Below are positions 34,373 through 41,338 of a stretch of DNA of 64,000 bases, piece after piece. This stretch comes from UBA6136 sp044351045 (GTDB lineage Bacteria > Pseudomonadota > Gammaproteobacteria > Methylococcales > Methylococcaceae). Each line of letters opens with the position of its first letter. Within the stretch, counting starts at the first letter, position 1. The notes under the pieces were generated by a model, which made no database searches, was not told the DNA's origin, and saw only the letters and a list, made by a program, of their open reading frames with translations. The DNA lies in assembly GCA_044351045.1 (NCBI GenBank), contig JBILGM010000005.1, positions 1 to 64,000 of the forward strand, written 5' to 3'. The position numbers and the translations under genes were made by a program.

Positions 34373-36553
34373 ATGATTAGTAGAAAGATACTTTTATTAA
34401 TAATTAATTTATTATCCATTGTCATTTGTGATGTATTTAGTTCCAATGCGTTTGCACGGGAGAAAAGCCTGATACATATTCAGGTCTTATCTACGTTGGG
34501 ACCTCAGGCATTTCTTTCTGGTTCGTCTGTAGTGCTGAGTGATAATGCTGGAAAAAAAATTGGTGCTGCAATATCAAACAGCAGAGGATCTGCAATATTT
34601 ACTTTTTCAAAAAATAAATTATCGAAGCAACCACTTTATATAACAGTTAAAGGTGGAAAAGTGCTGGAGTATTCTGGGGAGACTATTGTGAGCAAGGAGC
34701 GATTTAAAGCGCGCTTGTTTGGGAAGATAGATAATTTGCCTCTTTCTGGCCATGTGATTAGTTATGTGGATCTTATATCCACGATAGCTTCACGGGCGAG
34801 TAGTGCTATTGGAAATAACCATAACGAAAAACTTGAGCATGTGAGAAACCGTTTTGGTTTGCCAAAATCTATGCATTCTAGTGCTTTGCGTCATCCAAAC
34901 AAATATCAGTCATGGGAATTAACAAAGGCGAAGTCAGACGAGGTAGGGGGGATTGGTAACTTAATTCAAGGACTGGTCAAGAGTGTAGAAAACCCGAATG
35001 ATGCAGGTGGGGTAAATCCTGAAGGGTTGGCCGATTATACATTCAGTTTCTCTGAAACTAATTCAGGCTGCGATTCTGCTAATAATGCTTCTAATGGGGT
35101 TGATGTTTTAGATATCGGCTCCAAAGTTGCCATTAACTTGATGGAGCATGTTGGAATTCCTGAACTCTTAAGTTCTACGGTTATAGGGCTTCTTCTTCCA
35201 AATGAGGGCGAGCAAAAGCCAACCTTAGAGGCTATTCATGCAGTATCGGCACAATTGGCTTGCGTAAATCAAGGGCTTGCTGCAATTCAGCACGAACTGG
35301 CCCAGGTCCAATTTCAACTCAGTCTTGGCCCTGCCGTGCAGTGTGGCAACGCTGTGGTACAACAATATCAACTTTATGAGGGGTTGGTCGAGCAGGCAGG
35401 TAATGACCCATCAAAATTAGGTAGAAATAATCCGGTATTGATGGCAGATCTTCCTGAGTGGAACACTCTAAATACAAATTGCGGGGCGGCGATAAATAAC
35501 ATGCTGTTTGGCACAGCGGGTGGTCAGGCTGGTGCATGGAGTCAGCTTAACAAGAATTATCAAGGTCAGTATCCATGGTATACGCCAGAGCATGTTAACG
35601 AATTACGTGCATTTCTAGCTTATTGGAGTACTATTCAAGCGAATCAAATTGCTCTATATAGTGAGTATAACAAATATAATGGTCTTGAAAAGAATACGGA
35701 GATAGTTCTGGGGCTGAAAAAGGCCGGAAATCCAAAAGTATGTAAGGCAAATTCAACATCCTCAACCCCGTCCCTTTGTGTATGGCGTTCAAATATAGAT
35801 GCCGCTATGCCAGAGCCTTTGCTGTCAGATGAGATTGGTTCATGGCAACGGCATAGGGGGTATATGGCTCTTCCAGCCGGACTATATTCTGGTTCTGGCC
35901 CAACTCCATCTGCGCGAACTACTTGGTTCAACATGGTAAACATAGCAACGAGTCAGTGGGATAATATTAATGCAACATCATGCGATATAGATGTTCGAGG
36001 TGTTACTTATTATTTTCAAGATGCAATTAATCAAACATATAACTATCATATTAATTCAAGCTTGAATCCTTATGGTCTTGCCAGTAACGTCGAGTTTTGG
36101 TGGAACCCCCAGATGCAACATAATAATAAATGGAGTGGGGATGATAGAGATAATTTATCAAAAACTAGTGGTGGACTTGATGCCGCTAGTTTTTTTGCTA
36201 GCCAGATAAATGGTAATCCTTACCCAAACAAAACTCCCGAAGCCTGGGGAAGTGCCGAACTGCCATTCCGATCTGACATTCTGGGACGAGCTGGTGCTGG
36301 ATTTGTCGCTACATCGTCTTCGTTAGATATACGTGATGGCTGCGCCACCATTTTTGAGAGAAATTACGAAAAAATTAACGCAAACATTGCGCTACTTAGG
36401 TCAGATGTAGGGCAGCCAAAAAATTGGGAAAATCACTTTAAAAGCAACCCACCGACACCAGAAGTTCTGCCATTAGGAACCTTGCTATATCGTCAATGGT
36501 GGCAGGGATCTGACACAGCCGCTAATTTCGTGGCACCCACTCCACCGCAGTAG
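34373..36553 (+). CDS. Large secreted protein of unknown family (726 residues)
   Basis: The N-terminus has a clear signal peptide (LLLIINLLSIVICDVFSSNAFA). Residues about 32-110 look like a beta-sandwich repeat (GSSVVLSDNAGKKIGAAIS, then ITVKGGKVLEYSG), similar in style to carboxypeptidase-regulatory-like domains. The middle (about 245-330) is helical and begins with a hydrophobic helix (GIPELLSSTVIGLLLP). The rest is rich in Trp, Asn and Tyr with scattered cysteines. No enzymatic motif is recognised. Base composition is much more AT-rich than the flanks, with frequent ATA and TTA codons, so it is probably acquired. It is the only large intact gene of the island. A toxin, adhesin or effector is possible, but this is speculation. 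Confidence 0.8.
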   Translation: MISRKILLLIINLLSIVICDVFSSNAFAREKSLIHIQVLSTLGPQAFLSGSSVVLSDNAGKKIGAAISNSRGSAIFTFSKNKLSKQPLYITVKGGKVLEYSGETIVSKERFKARLFGKIDNLPLSGHVISYVDLISTIASRASSAIGNNHNEKLEHVRNRFGLPKSMHSSALRHPNKYQSWELTKAKSDEVGGIGNLIQGLVKSVENPNDAGGVNPEGLADYTFSFSETNSGCDSANNASNGVDVLDIGSKVAINLMEHVGIPELLSSTVIGLLLPNEGEQKPTLEAIHAVSAQLACVNQGLAAIQHELAQVQFQLSLGPAVQCGNAVVQQYQLYEGLVEQAGNDPSKLGRNNPVLMADLPEWNTLNTNCGAAINNMLFGTAGGQAGAWSQLNKNYQGQYPWYTPEHVNELRAFLAYWSTIQANQIALYSEYNKYNGLEKNTEIVLGLKKAGNPKVCKANSTSSTPSLCVWRSNIDAAMPEPLLSDEIGSWQRHRGYMALPAGLYSGSGPTPSARTTWFNMVNIATSQWDNINATSCDIDVRGVTYYFQDAINQTYNYHINSSLNPYGLASNVEFWWNPQMQHNNKWSGDDRDNLSKTSGGLDAASFFASQINGNPYPNKTPEAWGSAELPFRSDILGRAGAGFVATSSSLDIRDGCATIFERNYEKINANIALLRSDVGQPKNWENHFKSNPPTPEVLPLGTLLYRQWWQGSDTAANFVAPTPPQ

Positions 36554-36813
36554 AAATGGTGCACTGATTCACATTGGACAATCGCGTGAAGTACTAACCT
36601 ATTTATATAGTTAGTAAAAAAGTTTCTCAAAACTAGGAAATTCTACTAAATTATGTAGACTTGTTGGGTTAAAACCTCGCGCGATTGCCCTTAGTGTCTC
36701 AAGCAGCACAGACTGATAAGGATCTCTGTATTGATGAATACGTCATCATTATATAGCGAGAAGACAGTTGCTGAATGTTAAATAAGTAGTGCCATATCAT
36801 GTTAAGAGGTGCT

Positions 36814-37849
36814 ATGAAATGCAAAATGGATTCGGATGCCAGATCCCATGATCATCACGCGGTTCAAGTGATGCGTCAGCAGGCAGTAAAAGCGGTCCGT
36901 AACGGAGAAATCGTGACGACTGTTGCCAGCGCTTTTGGCGTCAATATTTGAACCGTATTTCGCTGGCTGTCTGATTTTGCTGAGGGTGGACAGAACGCCC
37001 TTCTGGCAAAACCTACTCCGGGTCGCCCGCCAAAACTGGATGGCGATTAACTGCGGTGGATCGCCGAGACTGTCAGTGATAAAACGCCGTGGCAGATGAA
37101 GTTTGAGTTCGGGCTTTGGACCCTGTCGCTCATTGGAGCGGTGATCTACAGGAAATTCAGGGTGCGCCTGACCAAGCCCAGCACCGCAAGAGTCATGCGG
37201 ATTTTGGGGTATATGCCTCAGAAGCCCAAATACATGGCCAGGCAACAAGATCCCGTTTTGGTTGAGGCTTGGAAGACTAATCTCCTCCCTGCGCTGAAGG
37301 ATGTGGCCAAAAGGACGGGAGCGGTGATTTACTTTGCCGATGAGTTCGGCATTCGCTCTGAATCATCGCGCAGGCACAACCTGGGCACCTTGTGGTGAAA
37401 CTCCGGTGGTCGAAGCTACAGGCCGTCGATTTGGGCTGAACATGATCTCTGCAGTGAGTACGCAGGGGGGATTTCGATTCATGATCCAGGAAGGAACGGT
37501 GAATTCGGAAGTGCTCCGTGAATTCCTTCAGCGCCTGATGAGAGGCGCCACGAGACCAGTCATTTTGGTGGTCGATGGACATCCGGCTCATACATCGAAG
37601 TTGGTAAAGGAATATGTGGAAAAGCAAGAAGGTCGACTCACGCTGGCATACCTTCCACCGTACTCGCCGCAATTGAATTCTGACGAGCAGGTATGGAATT
37701 GGATCAAATTCCGAGTTGTGAAACAGGTTCCCAGGAATAAAGACGAACTCAAACAAGCAGTGCTTTCCAGCTTGAGAAAGCTGCAGAAAATGCCGCACAG
37801 CGTTCGATCATTCTTCAGCCATCCGGATTGCCAATACGCCGTTTGCTAA
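36814..37849 (+). pseudogene. IS630-family transposase, inactivated
   Basis: The frame from ATG 36814 shows the helix-turn-helix (KAVRNGEIVTTVASAFGVNI), the DDE part (VIYFADEFGIRS; ILVVDGHPAHTSKLV) and the C-terminal YLPPYSPQLNSDEQVWNWIK. It is broken by TGA at 36949-36951, TAA at 37048-37050 and a one-base frameshift near 37350-37365. The two halves otherwise fit one IS630 transposase. Both nonsense codons are explained by single C-to-T changes from CGA and CAA/CAG. The terminal repeats were not resolved. Confidence 0.88.
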
Positions 37850-37859
37850 AATTACTTTC

Positions 37860-38454
37860 TGTACCGTCAGTAAGACCGAGTTTTCGTGCGCTGAGGGTCA
37901 TGTATGGTCGGCTACACCAAATAGTATTATGAGGAGGACAGGGTGCGCTATTTGCTCCGGTAAAGCCGACCTCACAAGGGAAATTGTGAATCAGCGGATT
38001 AATGACCGTGGCTATGTAATGGTCGGGGAGTACACAACGGGCAGGGTAAAGACCGAGTTTTCTGCCGGGGAGCACATTTGGTCGGCCTCACCCCAAAACG
38101 TGATGAAAGGTCACGGATGCCCTCACTGTAAAGGCGGCGTCGGATTCAAGGCTGACGCCCCCGGCGTTGTGTACTTCCTGCGGCTGGAGTCACCCACCGG
38201 GACGGCGTTTAAGGTGGGAATCTCCAACTATAGCAAGCAAAAACCTCGGCAAAGGTGGCGGCGTGTCGATAACAGTACAGGGTGAGGTCACGTTTGATGA
38301 CGGGCAAGAGGCTCGAAACCTTGAGCGCCACTTACATAAGAATTATTACAGCGTCAGGCTACCCATCACCAGAGCGAAGGACTTTGTTGGTAACGGCTAC
38401 ACAGAACTTTTCGCAACAAACACCTATGAAATGGAGCTTCGCAATGTGGCTTAA
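37860..38454 (+). pseudogene. Zinc-ribbon / GIY-YIG-like phage nuclease remnant
   Basis: The open frame runs out of the right end of the IS630 copy with no start of its own. Two tandem treble-clef-like repeats follow: KTEFSCAEGHVWSATP...CAIC and KTEFSAGEHIWSASP...CPHC. Next comes VVYFLRLESPTGTAFKVGISN, similar to the core of GIY-YIG-like nucleases. A one-base frameshift near 38275-38285 separates this from GEVTFDDGQEARNLERHLHKNYY and the end at 38454. Such zinc-ribbon plus GIY-YIG proteins are common in phages. The gene lacks its 5' end, probably because of the IS insertion. Confidence 0.65.
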
Positions 38455-38497
38455 TGATTCTAGGGGAACCCCCACACAGAATAGGGGGGGCATAGGA

Positions 38498-38776
38498 ATG
38501 GGTAACACAGCACCCGCTAGGGTTGCCAAGGCGCAGAAAGCGGCCAAGGCTAAGGCGGTCAAGGTGCGTGGACAGGCAGGGACGCTTGATGACCTCAAAG
38601 CCTGTCTTTGGTTAGCCGTGACAAAGTGCACGATGGCAATTTACCAGCAAGGCCCGCTCAATGACGAGGGCAGGAAGTCCATATTTTGTCTTTCGCAAAT
38701 TTCGTCCGTCTATATTCGGGCGGTAGAGGCCACGGACCTCGAATCAAGAATCCAAATATTAGAGGAGGGCCGATGA
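38498..38776 (+). CDS. Small phage-like protein
   Basis: 92 residues from ATG 38498, with a purine-rich G run upstream. The N-terminus is basic and Ala/Lys-rich (APARVAKAQKAAKAKAVKV); the rest is helical and ends ESRIQILEEGR. The layout resembles small phage proteins encoded before packaging genes, but no family is certain. It overlaps the next small gene in an ATGA arrangement. Confidence 0.55.
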   Translation: MGNTAPARVAKAQKAAKAKAVKVRGQAGTLDDLKACLWLAVTKCTMAIYQQGPLNDEGRKSIFCLSQISSVYIRAVEATDLESRIQILEEGR

Positions 38777-38955
38777 TCCGATTCGCTGGACGGGTTAAGA
38801 ATCTGGAACTAAGTGTAGTAGCGTCACCCCCAAGGACGATACGGGTTGACCCCGCGAAATGGCCCAGCAGACCGAGGGAGACCCACAGGCTCACCGAGAG
38901 GATGCGAGGGAGGACAGTCCCTACCCCACGGTATCGTCATCAGTATGGCCGATGA
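38773..38955 (+). CDS. Small basic hypothetical protein
   Basis: 60 residues from an ATG that overlaps the preceding stop, with AGGAGG 4 bases upstream. Very Arg- and Pro-rich (RTIRVDPAKWPSRPRETHRL). No family is recognised. It overlaps the next frame by 11 bases. The overlap and ribosome-binding site favour translation, but the composition is unusual. Confidence 0.4.
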   Translation: MIRFAGRVKNLELSVVASPPRTIRVDPAKWPSRPRETHRLTERMRGRTVPTPRYRHQYGR

Positions 38956-39178
38956 GGGCGGCAATGACCCGCTTGAGATGCTGTTAGGGGAACATCGCTG
39001 CCGGACGCTCACGATCGAGCGCAGTTATGGACTGACTGACCGCCTGAACGATGGCCTGAATAATATTGATTCGGAACTAGGACAGATATTGAACCTTCTG
39101 CAAATTTGCAAAAGGTTGAATGCGGGCGAGCGAGCTGTATCCACGGATACAGTTGGAGCGGTTTCTGGCCGGGGATGA
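38945..39178 (+). CDS. Small phage-like protein with an IERSYG motif
   Basis: 77 residues: MADEGGNDPLEMLLGEHRCR, then TLTIERSYGLTDRLNDGL and a helical LGQILNLLQICKRLNAG. The motif R-T-x-x-I-E-R-S-Y-G recurs in the next overlapping frame (39120-39248) with different codons, which supports both frames being real. The start could also be an upstream TTG at 38846. Confidence 0.5.
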   Translation: MADEGGNDPLEMLLGEHRCRTLTIERSYGLTDRLNDGLNNIDSELGQILNLLQICKRLNAGERAVSTDTVGAVSGRG

Positions 39179-39248
39179 AGTGCTGGAGCAGTACCGACGC
39201 ACCATCCGGATCGAAAGGTCGTATGGGCAGGACATCAGGCTGATGTGA
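39120..39248 (+). CDS. Tiny phage-like protein with an IERSYG motif
   Basis: 42 residues from ATG 39120 (MRASELYPRIQLERFLAGDE, then EQYRRTIRIERSYGQDIRLM), overlapping the previous gene in another frame. AAAGG lies 4 bases before the ATG. It repeats the IERSYG motif with different codons. It could be a duplicate of the preceding gene's core or the C-terminus of a single frameshifted protein. Confidence 0.4.
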   Translation: MRASELYPRIQLERFLAGDEVLEQYRRTIRIERSYGQDIRLM

Positions 39249-39362
39249 TCGGGGTGGAGTGGTAGTCCCACCACGGACCCGAAGGTTTCCCGGCAACCAG
39301 ATTGTGCTCCGACCAAGGGCGGATTATACGTTGTGGAGCCTGATTCCCGATTGACGCTCCGC

Positions 39363-39417
39363 ATGCGTAGGAAATTTTTCCCACGCATCCGGCAGCTGTT
39401 ATGGGTAATTGTACCCA
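39363..39417. repeat. Two inverted repeats near the right island end
   Basis: ATGCGTAGGAAA and TTCCCACGCAT form imperfect arms at 39363-39388. TGGGTA - ATTG - TACCCA is a perfect small palindrome at 39402-39417. They may be protein-binding or recombination sites, or a transcription terminator for the small phage-like genes upstream. Confidence 0.5.
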
Positions 39418-39422
39418 CAACC

Positions 39423-39494
39423 CAGACCGATCCAACCTCGTAATTTTGCGAAGTAGACCAGACCGATCCAGTTGTGCAATTTTGCACGGCTGAC
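39423..39494 (+). repeat. Tandem 36-bp repeat, two copies
   Basis: CAGACCGATCCA starts at 39423 and again at 39459. Each copy continues with six variable bases and then AATTTTGC. The fixed parts with variable spacers look like iterated binding sites. Confidence 0.6.
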
Positions 39495-39547
39495 CCGTCG
39501 AACTGTGGCACTATCGCCCTCAAACCCCCCCGTTCTCTATACATCAC

Positions 39548-39568
39548 CCCTACAAATAGCGTGTAGGG
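39548..39568. repeat. Inverted CCCTACA/TGTAGGG pair at the right island end
   Basis: CCCTACA - AATAGCG - TGTAGGG, a perfect 7-bp inverted repeat. The same 7-mer occurs three times at the left end. Confidence 0.55.
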
Positions 39569-39621
39569 ACTAACAACCAGCGGTAGGTCATTGATTCTCA
39601 ACGTGTTATCAGCACCAATAA

Positions 39622-39635
39622 TGCTTCCGGAATAG
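39622..39635 (+). repeat. Candidate right attachment site (attR)
   Basis: TGCTTCCGGAATAG, 5 bases before the binding-protein start codon. It matches the left-edge copy at 12 of 13 positions. Confidence 0.5.
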
Positions 39636-39640
39636 GCGTG

Positions 39641-41338
39641 ATGGAACAGCCTGTCTTCACCACTGCTGGCACCAAGACAGCGTTTGTGCGGCAATTCATG
39701 CGACCGCAATATTGGGTCGTGATGGCTTTGCTGGCCACTCTGGCCGGCCCCTTCCTGTTGCAGCCGAAAGCGTCGGTTTCGGCAACCGATCATGATCGCC
39801 GGTTGGTCATTCTGTCACCCCACAATGAACGGGTCAGACACGAAATCGGTCAGGCCTTCGCCGATGACTGGAAAACCCGCACCGGCGAAACCGTTTATCT
39901 TGACTGGCGAATTCCCGGTGGTTCGTCTGAGATTTCGCTGTTCATGAAGTCGGAATTTGCCGGGGCCTTCCAATACGAATGGCAAGGCCGACAGCACCAG
40001 TCATGGCGTCATGATATCGGAACGGACTTTGCCGATCCTCGCACGCTTTTAACGGCAACGGGACCCGCGGCCGACGCCCGCCGGGCCTTTCTGGCTTCAA
40101 ACACCGGCATAGGCGTGGATTTGCTCTTCGGCGGTGGCTCTTATGATTTCCAGCAACTGGCCGATGCAGGTTATCTGGTGGCGGGTGATCCTGCGGCCGG
40201 CATCGGCATCAGTGCCCTCATGGCCGAGCATCCAGAATGGTTCTCTGCGAATGCCATTCCCGAGGTCGTCAGTGGCGAACCGTTTCGTGATCGTCAGCAG
40301 CGCTGGGTCGGTGTCGTGCTGGCGACCTTCGGGATCGTATTCAATCGGGATGTGCTCGACCGACTGAACTTCGACCAGGCGCCGACCCAGTGGTCGGATC
40401 TGGCTGATCCGCGACTCGTGGGTCAGGTGGCGATGGCTGATCCGACCAAGAGCGGCTCTGTCGCTAAGGCCTTCGAACTGATCATCCAGCAGCAGATGGC
40501 CCAGTCCATGGCCCAACATTCGGCATTGCCGAATGACCAAACCGAAGAGACCGGAGTGCGTGAGGGCTGGCTGAAGGGCTTGCGCCTAATCCAGCGCATG
40601 AGCGCGAATGCACGCTATTTCACCGATTCGGCCACCAAGATTTCGCTCGAAGTTTCGCGCGGTGATGCGGCGGCTGGCATGGCGATCGATGCCTATGGCC
40701 GCGCCGCGCAGGAGTTTGTCCGGATGCCTTCGGGTGAGTCCCGGGTGGGCTTCGTATCGCCCACAGGGGGCACCTCGGTCAGTGTTGACCCGATTGCCCT
40801 GCTGCGCGGTGCGCCTGAACCGCAATTGGCGACGGCTTTCATGCGCTTCGTTCTTTCTGAGCGCGGCCAGAAACTCTGGGGTTTCCGCCCCGGCACGCCC
40901 GACGGTCCCGTGTCTCATGCCTTGCGCCGTTTACCGGTTCGTCGCAACTTCTACACCGAAACTCACCGTCAGTACATGACCGATGCCGGTGAGCATCCCT
41001 ATGTCCAGGCCGAGGATTTTGTTTACCACCCGCAATGGACCGGCCCGATGCTGGGCGCGATACGCTTCCTGATCCGGGTGATGTGCGTGGACACCCATCG
41101 AGAGCAACGCGGGGCGTGGCAGGCGATTATCGCCCATGGCATGCCCGCCGACGCGCTGGCGGCTTTTCATGATCTCCCCGGGATCTCTTATCAGGACGTG
41201 AAAGACCGGATCATGCCCATTCTGCGAGCCAAGGACAAAGTGGCTGAAGTCCGTCTGGCACGGGAATTGGGCGCCGTATTTCGCAGGAATTACCAGATGG
41301 CCGCGCGGCTGGCCGAAGCGCACGGAGCAGAGTCATGA
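39641..41338 (+). CDS. ABC transporter substrate-binding protein
   Basis: 565 residues with an N-terminal membrane/signal segment (WVVMALLATLAGPFLLQP) and a type-2 periplasmic binding fold of the Fe(III)/2-aminoethylphosphonate-like class (LVILSPHNERVRHEIGQAFADDW, DWRIPGGSSEI, GVVLATFGIVFNRDVLDRLN). It is longer than usual, with a C-terminal extension after about residue 420. ATG at 39641 is preferred; GTG at 39638 is possible. The stop overlaps the permease start (ATGA). Its ATPase partner is the gene before the island. The ligand is unknown; ferric iron or a small anion is likely for this family. Confidence 0.88.
   Translation: MEQPVFTTAGTKTAFVRQFMRPQYWVVMALLATLAGPFLLQPKASVSATDHDRRLVILSPHNERVRHEIGQAFADDWKTRTGETVYLDWRIPGGSSEISLFMKSEFAGAFQYEWQGRQHQSWRHDIGTDFADPRTLLTATGPAADARRAFLASNTGIGVDLLFGGGSYDFQQLADAGYLVAGDPAAGIGISALMAEHPEWFSANAIPEVVSGEPFRDRQQRWVGVVLATFGIVFNRDVLDRLNFDQAPTQWSDLADPRLVGQVAMADPTKSGSVAKAFELIIQQQMAQSMAQHSALPNDQTEETGVREGWLKGLRLIQRMSANARYFTDSATKISLEVSRGDAAAGMAIDAYGRAAQEFVRMPSGESRVGFVSPTGGTSVSVDPIALLRGAPEPQLATAFMRFVLSERGQKLWGFRPGTPDGPVSHALRRLPVRRNFYTETHRQYMTDAGEHPYVQAEDFVYHPQWTGPMLGAIRFLIRVMCVDTHREQRGAWQAIIAHGMPADALAAFHDLPGISYQDVKDRIMPILRAKDKVAEVRLARELGAVFRRNYQMAARLAEAHGAES

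Larger units (their letters stand above)
33215..39635. mobile_element. 6.4-kb genomic island inserted in the ABC transporter operon
   Basis: It separates the ABC ATPase gene from its binding-protein and permease genes. The edges carry a near-direct repeat: TGCTGCCGGAATA at 33215-33227, ending in the ATPase stop codon, and TGCTTCCGGAATA at 39622-39634 (12 of 13 identical). CCCTACA/TGTAGGG occurs three times near the left edge (33245, 33359, 33396) and twice near the right edge (39548, 39562). An integrase N-terminal remnant lies at the left end. Contents are AT-rich or phage-like and include a dead IS630. This is the picture of an old integrative element in the 3' end of a gene. Boundaries are inferred from sequence only. 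Confidence 0.7.
39249..39640. other. 392-bp right end of the island, non-coding and repeat-rich
   Basis: No gene. It holds two inverted repeats (39363-39388 and 39402-39417), a 36-bp tandem repeat (39423-39494), an inverted pair CCCTACA/TGTAGGG (39548-39568) and the candidate right attachment site (39622-39635). Confidence 0.6.

Noticed and set aside
39363..39494. CRISPR array or integron attC site
   Set aside because: Only two direct copies with no regular spacers, and no attC-type core sites.
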